DNA from: Ctena decussata
Taxonomy: Eukaryota; Mollusca; Bivalvia; Lucinida; Lucinidae
Direction: 5' to 3'
DNA: 64,000 bases
NCBI GenBank assembly: GCA_963989385.1
Contig: OZ022511.1
Coordinates: 25,848,503 to 25,912,502 of the forward strand
Below the pieces are notes generated by a model that was not told where the DNA came from, did no database searches, and saw nothing but the letters and a program-made list of their open reading frames with translations. Of this stretch, positions 33,182 through 43,670 are shown piece by piece. The position numbers were made by a program, and so were the translations under genes. Every line of letters begins with the position of its first letter. Position 1 is the first letter of the stretch.

Positions 33182-33805
33182 TCCAGTTTCATTTCTTTCA
33201 AGGGTAGCAACTCTGCCAGTGTCATTTCTTTCAAGGGCAGCAACTCTGCCAGTTTCATATCTTTCAAGGGAAGCAACTCTGCCAGATTTATTTCTTTCAA
33301 GGGAAGCAACTCCGCCAGTTTCATTTCTTTCACGGCTAGCAACGCCGCCAGTTTCATTTCTTTTAAGGCTACCAACTATGCCAGTTTCATTTCCTTCAAG
33401 GCTAGCAACTCTGCCAGTTTCATTTCTTTCAAGGGTAGCAACTCCGCCAGTTTCATTTCTTTCAAGGGTAGCAACTCCGCCAGTTTCATTTCCTTCAAAG
33501 GTAGCAACTCTGCCAGTTTCATTTCTTTCAAGGCTAGCAACTCCGCCAGTTTCATTTCTTTCAAGGCTAGCAATGCCCCTAGCAATGCCGTCAGTTTCGT
33601 TTCTTTCAAGGCTAGCAACTATGCCAGTTTCATTTCTTTCAAGGCTAGCAACTCTGCCAGTTTCATTTCTTTCAAGGCTAGCAACTCCGCCATTTTCATT
33701 TCTTTCAAGGCTAGCAACTCTGCCAGTTTCATTTCTTTCAAGGCTACCAACTCCGCCAGTTTCATTTCTTTCAAGGCTACCAACTCCGCCAGTTTCATTT
33801 GTACC
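33182..33805. repeat. 33-bp minisatellite, about 19 units
   Basis: Unit CAGTTTCATTTCTTTCAAGG then CTAGCAACTCYGC. The 33-bp period equals 11 codons, so frames stay open on both strands and give long artificial proteins. One unit near 33570 is partly duplicated. Read on the minus strand, the unit contains GGCAGAGTTGCTACCCTTGA, close to the TIR-N core. Confidence 0.92.
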
Positions 33806-34385
33806 TCTCTTCTCAATTTGCAGGTCAATTCTTTAAGGAAAACTTCTGCTCCTTTTGTAGACCCCTCACTGTAAAGGTTTCATCATCCAGGAATGCAAAC
33901 AGACAGTCACAAAAGTTATGTCCCTTTGAAATAAGCCACTGAATGCCATGTGAAGCAGCAGCAGCGGTATGTGCACGTGGACAACCAAAGTTGATCAAAC
34001 TTACTCTGGTTTGGTTTCACAGTTCACAATTCGTATCTCCTCGTAACCACTGTACAAACCATGGAATTCATTTGGTTGAGGTTAATTGAGGTTGTGACTA
34101 GTTTCCTGCACTTGGAAAACTCCATAAAATCAAAGAACCAGTATTTGTTTCAACAGTTTTGATTGGCTTCTGATTTACCATAGGGGTATCAAGTGATAAA
34201 AGAAACAGCAACCAAACCAGACTGGTTGATGATCACACTTGCAATATGTCTCCTCAGATGCATGAGTGTCTGTCCATTGTCACAATGTAACGGAGCTAAA
34301 GCAAAAACTTTGACAAAAAAAATTGCGGCTGTACCAGAAAAATATGTTTGTCTATCTCTTCTGCTAGTCACAGGCAAGATAAGTA
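33806..34385. other. Unassigned sequence
   Basis: No gene, RNA or repeat family was recognised. Confidence 0.4.
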
Positions 34386-34562
34386 ATAGTTATACCATGG
34401 TTCGTACGACTGTGCGAGGAGATAATTCACGAGCTTTAGCGAGTGGATTATCTCCCGTACAGGCAGACAAACCATGGTATAACTATTTTATACCACCCTT
34501 ACCAGTGTAGACCTTACATCTCATTGCGAAATTTTTCATGCTAAAGTAAGGGTGGTATAAAA
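34386..34562. mobile_element. TIR-Q: two adjacent inverted-repeat units
   Basis: 34386-34490 is ATAGTTATACCATGGTTCGT with AACCATGGTATAACTAT, plus inner GAGGAGATAAT / ATTATCTCCC. Immediately right, 34488-34562 is TTTTATACCACCCTTAC with GTAAGGGTGGTATAAAA. The two share TTTTATAC at their junction. Confidence 0.65.
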
Positions 34563-34666
34563 ATGAATGAATACATGGCAGTGCACACTCTAGACATATG
34601 TGAACTGCAAATTCTGACCAGACTGCACATGTCTGTCATTCCATCACAACTTTTGTCTACATAATA

Positions 34667-34902
34667 AGAGCCGCGACACGACAAAACTAACAAAGTGGTT
34701 GTGTGCCAAGCGCAGACTCAGATCAGCCTGGGCATCCACCAAGTCTGATCAGACTCTTCGCTTAGTGCTTAAAGGGTAGCTAAGGGTCTGATCTACCGCC
34801 ATACGGACAGCGAAGACTGATCAGACTGGGCGGATGCCCAGGCTGATCTGAGTCTGCCCTGGGCGCACAACCACTTTGTTGGTTTTTTCCTGTCGTGGCT
34901 CA
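34667..34902. mobile_element. Pal-D MITE, full length
   Basis: GAGCCGCGACACGACAAAAC pairs with GGTTTTTTCCTGTCGTGGCT. Inner CAGACTCAGATCAGCCTGGG pairs with CCCAGGCTGATCTGAGTCTG. Confidence 0.88.
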
Positions 34903-34998
34903 TATTATACTGAAATTGCTAAGAAAAAAATCTCTCTCAAAACATACTGATACAACATACAGATTGGCATCAAAAGTTTAAAGGTATCTTATGACATG

Positions 34999-35064
34999 TA
35001 CAAACAGGGAAGAATCAGATCTGCCGGCACATACGTGCAGTCTGATCAGAGTCTTCCCTGTTCA
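34999..35064. mobile_element. Pal-E palindrome
   Basis: AAACAGGGAAGAATCAGATC pairs with GATCAGAGTCTTCCCTGTTC around GGCACATACGTGCAGTCT. Confidence 0.75.
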
Positions 35065-35699
35065 TATTCACATTCTGGCAAATCTAAAGACTGCTCAGTC
35101 TGCAGTTTATCATTCTGGATGTTTTGAGCATTTTCTATACATACATGCCTATATAAGGTTCCTTTTTATGGGACACTGTAAACAGGATGACCATGTGAGG
35201 ATGACCCCCAAGGCTACACAGTCTGCAGTTTTGCAGGATGATTACATGTATTCCTTAGTCAGGTCCCTTTTCATGAGACACCGCTTATGAGGGCTGGCAG
35301 TGTAGTATATATTAACAAATGACCTCCCTTGATACACGTGTAACCCAGTTGTGATTGTCTCCCTTATACACTGAAAGAGGGGTGGGGGTGTGATGGATGT
35401 GGGAAGGCGTGCTGAAGAAATATCTGATAATATGTGGAAGCAGTGAATCCTGAAGGCAGCTAATTATGCTGAAAATTTTTGTTCAATGTCCAAAATAAGC
35501 AACTTTATACAAGGGAAACAACCCAAAATTTCTCATTCACCAACAGTCTAACCAGATTATTTTTCTTCAGAAGTACACAAGGTAAGGGGAAATACTCCTG
35601 CAGTCTTATCCCAGATCTAAGCCAGTTGTCTAACCTGATAAACAAATCAATGCTCATGGCACCTATCACCCTGACTGTAAGTATTTGGACAATACTGCC
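35065..35699. other. Unassigned sequence
   Basis: No gene, RNA or clear repeat family was recognised. Confidence 0.4.
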
Positions 35700-35749
35700 A
35701 CACAGCACACTGTGAAGCCCTGGATCAGATGGGTCTACACTGTTTGCTA
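35700..35749. mobile_element. Pal-A right arm only
   Basis: CTGGATCAGATGGGTCTACA then CTGTTTGC. The left arm is missing. Confidence 0.5.
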
Positions 35750-35787
35750 TCCATGATATAAAGATATCCCAAAACAGAACAAAATTT

Positions 35788-35896
35788 ACCGTAATGTGTG
35801 TATATATTGGGACACCTAAAAATAATGAATTTTCCATTTGGAACAAATGGAAAATTAATTATTTTAGGTGTCCCAATACTTAAGCACATTAGGGTA
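35788..35896. mobile_element. TIR-G MITE, full length
   Basis: ACCGTAATGTGTGTATATAT pairs with TACTTAAGCACATTAGGGTA. Inner GGGACACCTAAAAATAATGA pairs with TTATTTTAGGTGTCCC. Closely matches 11520-11630 in the opposite orientation. Confidence 0.85.
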
Positions 35897-36592
35897 TGTG
35901 TTTTTCATATTTAGGTGAACACAAAATGTTAAAAATGCTCATTAAGGGTATTTACGGCAAACATGAACATTTACGTTAAATACGTAAATCCAGCACTGAT
36001 AAAATCATCTTTTGACTGACAGATAATGACTCATTTATAAGCAGAAACTGAAAAGCCATCTTAAACTGACAAGAATATTAAGCCGAAATTCTATTCACGA
36101 TATGCATTATGAAGATCTAGTCTATTCGCCCTCGTAGAACGGGACTCAAAAGCTAATAACCCCATTAACATATGTTGCAACTAACATGTTGCGGTGAAAA
36201 GAACATTGAAAGGTGTTTAAATAGATGGCATGCATACTATAGGACTTAATTCTTTTGAGTGACAAAAGACTGTATAATTATACAGGGCTCCATCTTTGAC
36301 TGAATTTTTGATATGCAACTGAAGTATTTTTTTCTTATTTCGTTATTTCTTCATAAAATTGTTAATGTTCTGGTCCCCCATTAGAACCACTTCACCTTAT
36401 TCTGGCAGATCTAATTAGGCGCCACAATGTATGCTTTTCATCTAGAAATGAAAAATTCAAAATCATCATTGAAACATGTCCTTCTACCTGCAGCTCTATA
36501 AATATAGAACAATTTTCATGTAAATTAATTTAAAAACTGCATAAACTTCATAGTACCATGAAAATTCTAAATATTGGGACAGACAGTTCTGA
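35897..36592. other. Unassigned AT-rich sequence
   Basis: No gene, RNA or repeat family was recognised. Confidence 0.4.
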
Positions 36593-36700
36593 GCAAACTG
36601 TGCAGACCCAGAAGGAGCAATGACATTGTACTGACGTCGATGCGACGTCATCAGATGACGTCGCATCGACATCTGTACGACGTCATTTTGACATTCTGCT
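36593..36700. repeat. Palindrome rich in GACGTC/TGACGTCA words next to a Pal-A arm
   Basis: 36593-36610 is a Pal-A left arm (GCAAACTGTGCAGACCCA). Then 36624-36700 holds GTCGATGCGACGTCATC mirrored by GATGACGTCGCATCGAC, with outer TGTACTGACGTC and GTACGACGTCA. GACGTC occurs at least five times, including in CRE-like contexts (TGACGTC). Confidence 0.75.
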
Positions 36701-36930
36701 GGGTTTAGTCACATTGTAACTGCACTGAGATTTGAAACTGTTCAATTTTTAGAAATGTCAACTTCTAGAATGTTTATGGTATAGAACATGAAAAGTTTAA
36801 ATGGATCTTGGTAATATTTAAACAAACTGATTGCTCTGAGTTAAATTTGTTACCAAAACACGTATACATGATAAAGGATTCATGTGTGACAGTCAGTGTT
36901 AAAAAAGGCCAAAAACAAAAGAGCATCAAC

Positions 36931-37139
36931 ATGAAAGAAAACAACAGAGTGGCATGAGCTCCCAGCGAAGACTCAGATCAGCCTGTGAATCTGCCCTGTC
37001 TGATCAGAGATTTTGCTGTCCCCATGGAGCTAGCGTAGGCACACAGCGAAGACTGTTGGTGGCTGCCCAGGTAGATCTGAGGGGCTTAAATTAGCTGAGG
37101 GCACATGCCACTTTGTTGGTTTTGTTGTGTCGCAGCTCA
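36931..37139. mobile_element. Pal-D MITE, left end decayed
   Basis: The right end TTGGTTTTGTTGTGTCGCAG and internal GCGAAGACTCAGATCAGCCT are typical. The left terminus has drifted beyond recognition. Confidence 0.7.
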
Positions 37140-37785
37140 TTTATACTCTTAAATGTCTCCAAAACTGATCAACTGCTTTTAATTGTCTTTGCACAGATAC
37201 ATACAATTACAGTAATAATTGTTTTTGTAAGGTATCAATCAAAAAATGTTTTATTTCTACTATCAGACTTTGCCTTTTTGTCATACCAAAATTCAGTGTT
37301 GTGCGTAAAAGCTATAAATTTAACTAAATATGGATTAAAGATTACCATTATATAGAATTCAGCAGCAAACAGCGTAAAAATGTACATTATTATTGGGTTT
37401 ATTTCATGGGAATTTGAAGGCAAGGAATGCGATTAAAATAATCATAAGCTACTGTTGTCAACAACTGACATTAACTCAGGTGTACCAGTCGAAACTGTTA
37501 TTTTGCCAAGGATAAAAGCGAAAATCAGTCTACTGGATGACTGGTTACAAGAAAAATATATGATAATGGATGAGATTAAGTTTTTTTTTCACAACTAAAG
37601 ACAATGTTCATCAGATTTACTTTTCTGCTCTTATCATTTTTATGGTTTTTACTGCTCTAAGTTATTTTTCACAATACTATGAAAAAAAATAAATAAAAAA
37701 AAAATCAAGCTGCAAAAAAATCTCAGCGGCTGCATTGTTCAATGAAAGGCAAGACGGCACTATTTTTGAGAAAACAGTCTTGTTG
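37140..37785. other. Unassigned AT-rich sequence
   Basis: No gene, RNA or repeat family was recognised; an A-rich run lies at 37677-37702. Confidence 0.4.
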
Positions 37786-37967
37786 TAGGGTCGAGTTGGG
37801 TAACTTCGGACAGCCGGTAAATTCGGACATACCATAGTGAAAATCCAGATGAGACAGCTCATCATGAGCTGTCTCATCAAAATTTTTTGTGTTTGCCCAG
37901 TCATTTTTGTTTTAATTCTAAACAACCGAGACGTCACTGTCCGAATATACCTGACTTGACCCTATTT
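37786..37967. mobile_element. Pal-C MITE
   Basis: TAGGGTCGAGTTGGGTAACT pairs with CCTGACTTGACCCTA. The centre GATGAGACAGCTCATCATGA is palindromic. GTTTTAATTCTAAACAACCG matches the other two Pal-C copies. Confidence 0.8.
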
Positions 37968-38144
37968 GACTGCACCTTTTGATAAACTGAAACTGGCCCC
38001 ATAACAGGAAGAACTTGTATTCTTTCACAGTTGAACAAAGCATAGTAATAATAAAGGGCCCTGGCATCATCTGAACACATAACAGGTAGGAGTTATAACG
38101 TTAACCCTTTTTAGACCGGAAACCTGTTCTAGGGACATAATTAT

Positions 38145-38208
38145 GCAAACAGTGCAGACCCAGTTCAGATGCAGAATGAGGCATCTGACCAAGGTCAACA
38201 CTGTCTGC
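38145..38208. mobile_element. Pal-A palindrome, variant centre
   Basis: GCAAACAGTGCAGACCCAGT pairs with AAGGTCAACACTGTCTGC around GATGCAGAATGAGGCATC. Confidence 0.7.
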
Positions 38209-39189
38209 TTACAAGAATTTCTATGCAAAATACAATAAAGGTGAAAAAAAATCACCAGAAACTTCTAATACTAGAAGTGGACTCATCCAAGTAATAGGGA
38301 TGGACAAGTCCACTAGTCAATACAGGGTTAACTTGATAAGTATTTACAGTAACAGAAAACAGTAGTTTAGTAAAGTCTTATTGGTATATGGGATTGTTGG
38401 TATTTTGTTACCCACAAACCATGCAGAAAACAGGATAAATGTTGAAGAATGTCACCACTTGACAAGTTGTACACAACAATGAATTATGCACCTGAGCTGA
38501 AAAAAGTTGCGGATTACAAAATTACGAAGATTTTTTTGTCGCTTTAATTCGGCTTAACTTAGCTGCCCTTTGGGACAGAGCTTCATATTAAGCTGGGAAT
38601 TAACATGAACAGAAACAAAAACCAATTAACATATAACAAACATTTCTTCCCAACTTTGCATTTTCTCAAGTACAAAATTCTTTATTTTTTAAAAGGCTTT
38701 TCAAAAAGCTAATTCTTGTGCTAGCTATTTTAGAGATTTTTAAGTCCCCTATTCCGCCTTACCAAAGTCAATCAATCAGAACAATCTTATTTACACACAA
38801 GTGTGAAAGGGAAAGTCTCTAGCAAGGATTGAGAAAATCGGCTCTGTTGTTTCGTTGCAGATGCAACATTCTTACTAAGAGACTCATAACCCATGTTTAT
38901 CACCATACTTGACTCATTCATTCAGTAATGACAGACATACACGAGCCCACACCAAATTTCAAAACAGATACTAGGTATAATAATCTCTGTGTTTACAAAC
39001 TATCTCTTCCAGTACTCATGAAGATTCCGATGTTGGTCTGTTTAGACTGACAAATATTTGTATATAAAGTCCAACATGATGCAAGCACCTAAGGGACATT
39101 CTAAATCTGCTTGCTAAAGGCAGGTGCTTGCTTAATACAGGTATAATTCAATGTATTTGCCTGTTTTAGGAACTGAATATACCCCTGCA
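38209..39189. other. Unassigned; possible decayed TIR-I at 39090-39180
   Basis: 39100-39170 contains GGTGCTTGCTTAATACAGG, reminiscent of TIR-I. Nothing else was recognised. Confidence 0.35.
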
Positions 39190-40075
39190 AAAAAAAAAGT
39201 TCAAGAGCTTATAATTTGTTCTTGAACTTCAAGATCAGTTCTTAAACTTCAAGATTTAAGTTCATGAACCTATGTAGCTCTTGAACTGTTGTTCTTGAAC
39301 AGATGAAGTTCTAGAACCTTGAAATGTTCTTGGGCCCTGTTCTTGATGTGAAAACAGTTCAAGAACTTATAATTTGTTCTTGAACTATCCAAGCACTTCA
39401 AAAACAGTTCTTGAAATTCAAGAACAGTTCTTGAACTTCAAGAACAGTTCTTGAACTTCAAGATTTCAGTTCATGAATCTTTGTAGTATTGAACTGTTGT
39501 TCTTGAACAGATGAAGTTCCAGAGCCAGGGTTTCTTGAGCTTGCATTGTTCTCTAGAACTAGGGGTTCTTGAACTTCCATTCTTGATGCTATTTTGCGTC
39601 TCTTCTGCTTAATTGATAAATCTAATGCTCCAAAATAACTTTCAGTCATGTATGTCAGCTATTTTGGACTGACTGGTGTATGGTAGATGGTGGGGAGAAT
39701 GATCTTAACCCAATTCATGCTTCAGGTGAAGAACAATTCAAGAAATAGTACCTACAGTAACACCTGTCTTAGTGGCCATCTGTATTAAGCAAGTATCCTG
39801 TATTAAGCAAGCATACCCCTATTAAATTATCAAGAATAATTCAAGAACTAATCTAGAATAAGTTTTTGAACAATTCTTGAACTATAAAGGTTGCATTTCT
39901 AGAACCCAATAGTTCTTGAACTACTTCAAGATCTTGGGAGTTCTAGAAGCTGCCATTTATAGTTCTTGAACTATTAATGGCCGCTTTTTAGAACTGATAG
40001 ATTTTGAACTTGGGAGTTCTAGAAGCAGCCATTCAAGTTTAAAAACTTGTTCTAGAACTTGTTCTAAAGATGCAA
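39190..40075. repeat. Field of GTTCTTGAAC / GTTCTAGAAC palindromic words
   Basis: Over about 880 bp, TTCTTGAA, TTCAAGAA and TTCTAGAA recur dozens of times in both orientations. Larger blocks repeat: TTATAATTTGTTCTTGAACT at ~39208 and ~39368, and GAACTGTTGTTCTTGAACAG at ~39285 and ~39490. A non-matching stretch with TIR-I-like sequence lies at 39640-39830. It looks like degenerate tandem duplication of a short palindrome. Confidence 0.8.
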
Positions 40076-40078
40076 AAC

Positions 40079-40231
40079 ATTGAATTTGCAAATGGGGCAG
40101 ATGACCTAATAAGGATGAGCTGCCTCATCTGGATCTGCGCTGTTTGCCCTCTGTTTTTTTTACTTCTCAATACAATATAGCTTGCAATGGACGAAACACT
40201 GTATTTTGCAGACGTCTGGCTTTTAAGGGCT
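40079..40231 (+). mobile_element. Pal-B MITE, shortened
   Basis: GCAAATGGGGCAGATGACCT with CTGGATCTGCGCTGTTTGCC, followed by the arm TTTACTTCTCAATACAATAT. The ends are worn. Confidence 0.65.
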
Positions 40232-40390
40232 AAGAAATAGTTTCAAAACCTTTATGACTTAATTTTGGTTTAACTTCAGCTCTGAAAAAGTTGTTGAAAG
40301 CTGAAGAAAATGAAGGAATACTTTATACATGGATAATCACATGTTCGTATATTATCATGACAGTCAAAAGTACCCTTAGTGGATATGTGA

Positions 40391-40440
40391 ACAGTAAAGG
40401 ATCAGACCACACTGCACATCCCCTAGTCTGGTAAGTGGAC
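40391..40440. mobile_element. Pal-E half copy
   Basis: GAACAGTAAAGGATCAGACC then CTGCACATCCCCTAGTCTGG. The second arm is decayed. Confidence 0.4.
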
Positions 40441-40743
40441 CTTCAGAAAATTAAAGCTCCTTAAAAGATGGCATCTAATATGCCTATACTTGCTGGTTTA
40501 AAGATGCACCAAGAACCTTTCTCGTATGTTGCACCTGATATAATTTTCAGCAAATTATCAGTTTAACTGTACGCTGATTGTACTTTAATGACAGTGTTTA
40601 TGTTTAAAGTATGCGAATCCTTTTGTTAGTGATAGTCACTTACTTCTATAAATGAACAGAACCGACAGTGTGCCATGAATATATCGGAATGAGCATTATC
40701 ATTAAGTTTGTATTGGGACCAGCTCAATTTCAGTCTGGATATT

Positions 40744-41080
40744 ATCACAGGGTATAAACCAGTCCGCCAATTTTCGCTTCCTGCAGGGACTGTCCATCAT
40801 ATTTGGCTTCTGCCAAGACTGTTCGCGATCTCTTGCTTCCTGCAGGGACTACTGTCCTCGAAAAATGGCTTCCTGCAGAGACTGTTCGCTTGACTCTGCT
40901 TCCTGTCGAGGCTCTCGGCAGGAAGCAGAGTCATGCGGACAGTCTCTGCAGGAAGCCATTTATCATGTACAGAAGTCTCAGCAGGAAGCAAGAGATCACA
41001 GACAGTCTCGGTGGAAGCCAAATATGATGTACAGTCTCTGCAGGAAGCGAAAATTAGCGGAATCGATTAAACCCTGTGAT
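40744..41080. repeat. 337-bp palindrome built from ~30-bp tandem units
   Basis: The outer ends ATCACAGGGTATAAACC and TTAAACCCTGTGAT pair. The symmetry centre is near 40913-40920 (CTCGGCAGGAAGCAGAG). Each arm consists of about five 29-33 bp units starting with CTGCAGGAAGC (right arm) or ending GCTTCCTGCAG (left arm) and containing ACAGTCT / AGACTGT. Because of the symmetry both strands show near-identical open frames, which are not evidence of coding. Confidence 0.88.
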
Positions 41081-41773
41081 TACATGCCAAGTCTCAATAC
41101 TAGGTAAAGGTTTCCCAAAGCCTAGTGGCCATAGTTACTATATAAGCAGTGGCCGTTAGAGGCCCATCGTATCTTGGGCACTGTACAGGAAAGGCAAGCT
41201 CATCCCTCTCCTTTACTTGCCTATTATAATCCTCTCAATACTTTTGCACATTGCAGTATTTTGGGTTTGAACTTTGCACAAAAAAGGAAAGGAATGTGTT
41301 GAAGTCATTCAAAAATTGTCAATTGTTTTCACAGGATGTAAAATAAATCTGATACACAAGGAAATGAATGCCTTTCATGCTTTTAACCATCAAACAATAC
41401 TGAATCAATCAGCATGACACTTAAACTGCAGAAATGGCAAAATTCTTCTTTGTCTTATCAAACAAAAAGATCCACGTAACCATCCACCCTGAAAACTTGC
41501 TAATATTTGGATTGGTAAAATATTTATGAGAAACAATCTTTCTTTTTTTTATTATTTCTCCAAGAAAACGTTATGGTTATGTGGTGGTTGCTGAGCACCT
41601 TTATGCACCAGTTATTCGCAACCCTGGATACCAATAGTTAGAAATTTTCTCCCTGCAAAGCCCCAGTAAGACCTCCTTAATCGCTGCTGCGACAATTTTC
41701 TGAGCAAATCCCTGTTAAAACGCCACATTTCAGGGCCCAGTGTTCAACAGTTTGGCACTGCTGTAAATTGTCT
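41081..41773. other. Unassigned sequence
   Basis: No gene, RNA or repeat family was recognised. Confidence 0.4.
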
Positions 41774-42178
41774 AGGCTACCGTATTAATCCTATTAAACA
41801 CATACCCCAGGGGCATTGCATGTAACGAAAAAGGGGGGAGGGGGTTGCGAGAGAGCCTAAAGAGTGAAGTAATTATAAATCAGTCACTGCCAAAATACCT
41901 CCAATAAACAGTATATGTATTAAGGTGAATTGGTACACTTTCAGAGGAAGCAACTCTACAATTTCTGCCTCCCTTCTCAGTAGGGTCACCTCTTAAAGAA
42001 AAGAATTTGCTCCTTTAGGAGCAAATTTTTTCCTTTTAGAGTTGACCCCATTTCAAGGAGCTACCTCATCCAGGGGAGCAAACAGGAATTTTTGCAAGTT
42101 TATGTGACATTATTTTTGGAAAGGAAGCAGGGGGCGTTTATTAGAGCAGGGGCATTTATCAGGATTTATATGGTATAT
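41774..42178. mobile_element. TIR-N element, full length
   Basis: ACCGTATTAATCCTATTAAA pairs with TTATCAGGATTTATATGGTA. It contains a G-rich tract (41830-41845), CAGTCACTGCCAAAATACC, TTGGTACACTTTCAGAGGAA, and the palindrome AAGAATTTGCTCCTTTAGG. Homologous to 24750-25125. Confidence 0.82.
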
Positions 42179-42886
42179 AGTACTATTCTGGCAGGAAATA
42201 AAAAGCCCTGAGTATTCACGGTACTGCCCTGGCATAGTATAGGTAAAAACACCACTATCCCACCGTGGAATATGTGGGGTTGCAAATGACTGGTGTATTA
42301 GAATCACCTTTGCCCAGAATTGCTTATAATATACAAATGAGCCAGCTCTGACACATATGTTTTTGTGGAGAAAGAAAATACCAAAATTTAACTCCAACAT
42401 GTTTGGTTTTCATGTATACATCTTTATACTAATTAGAAATTTGTGTTTACATAGACCGAAGCCATATCAACGGAACTTCATAATCGGGTTGCACAATTGT
42501 TAAAAGTTATACTGTGTCGCACTTAAACTTCCTCTCCTTTCATAAGAATTTTGTGCAATTCAATAGACACCTAACTAAACAAAATAAATATTGAATGAAA
42601 TGAGAAAAAAATTTGAGTAAACTTAATTATTATGTTGACTTTGAATATTCGGACATTTTAATAAGCATTTCTTCCATGGATTGTTTCATTTTTTAATTCC
42701 GATAAGTCCACTGCTCTATTAAGACATTAAGACTATTTAAGATGTATGGGTACATTTCCAGGTTTCTAATTCTGCCATTTTTACAAAGACTTCCTGTTGA
42801 TACCCACTGGACAATGTAGACCTTCCAAAATGGGGTCTACTCATACAGGAAAGATTCTGCTCCTAGATAGATTTGGTTAGTTGTTT
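42179..42886. other. Mostly unassigned; TIR-N-like words at 42745-42860
   Basis: GGGTACATTTCCAGGTTTCT and GGGGTCTACTCATACAGG suggest a decayed TIR-N fragment. No gene was recognised. Confidence 0.35.
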
Positions 42887-43125
42887 TGGGTTTAACGGCC
42901 CTTTGAGACAGTATTTCAGTCTATATCGGGCCATCTCCCAGAGAGGGGGAGGAAGAAAAGAGAAAAGATAGATGAGAGAAAAAATATCCAAACAGCCCCC
43001 ACCCCCACCTACTGCAAGCACAGTAGGCCCTTGCCTTACTTTTGTCCAAATAAGTAGGACGCCTCAGCACCAGAAGTTATAACCAGCACCATCGCCCAAC
43101 CACCGTCTCCAGATACAGAATTCTT
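42887..43125 (-). mobile_element. Retroposon remnant with GGCCGTTAAACCCAA 3' end
   Basis: On the minus strand the sequence ends GGCCGTTAAACCCAAAACAA near 42889, a 3' terminus of the type common in molluscan SINEs (family knowledge). The body runs to about 43125 and includes a purine-rich stretch and CTACTGTGCTTGCAGTAGG. The head was not identified and no TSD was found. Confidence 0.45.
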
Positions 43126-43205
43126 TCCTAAGAGCTGATCTCTATTGAGAAGAGAAGGGAATTTTTGTATACTCAGGCATAAACTAGAAATGGCAGAGTT
43201 TTTCT

Positions 43206-43380
43206 ACTCCAAAGAGGAGACTCAGTAGCTGACAGCAGATTAAGCGTTGGCCTACTGATCTAGCAAATTAAGCCAGGTTCGAGCTCACTTGAGGCGAGAA
43301 TCTTTCCTACCGTCAACAACGGGGTTCCATTGCACACAGCCTTTCATTATCACCATCCCTCATCCTAATATAACTGAATT
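43206..43380 (+). mobile_element. tRNA-derived SINE
   Basis: B box AGGTTCGAGCTC at 43275-43286 is preceded by GCGTTGGCCTACTGATCTAG. The body GGGTTCCATTGCACACAGCC, then CTTTCATTATCACCATCCCTC matches the SINE at 10992-11143. The A box is degenerate. Confidence 0.75.
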
Positions 43381-43602
43381 AATGTTGAAAAGGACATAAA
43401 ATTGTATGTCATCCATCTACTCCAAAGCAATGACATCATACAGCATCTCAGTCTGAATATGCAAAATCTTTACTATGTACGCAAATTATCTTTACAACCA
43501 GACGTGTTTCTGTTGTCTGTAAACATCATGTACCTACCGAAAGAATTTTGCCGGATCTAAAACTTACTTGAATTGACCTAAATATTTGTACAGAAGAGTT
43601 TG

Positions 43603-43670
43603 AGCAAACAGTGTAGACCAAGATAAGACTGCTCCTTCAGGAGCAGCCTGATCATGGTCTGCACTGTTTG
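43603..43670. mobile_element. Pal-A palindrome
   Basis: GCAAACAGTGTAGACCAAGA pairs with ATCATGGTCTGCACTGTTTG around GACTGCTCCTTCAGGAGCAG. Confidence 0.82.

Noticed and set aside
33219..33836. 205-codon open frame with PVSFLSR-type repeats
   Set aside because: It is the translation of a 33-bp minisatellite. The opposite strand is equally open, because the period is a multiple of three.
40797..41027. Similar 74-codon frames on both strands
   Set aside because: They mirror each other because the DNA is a palindrome of tandem units.
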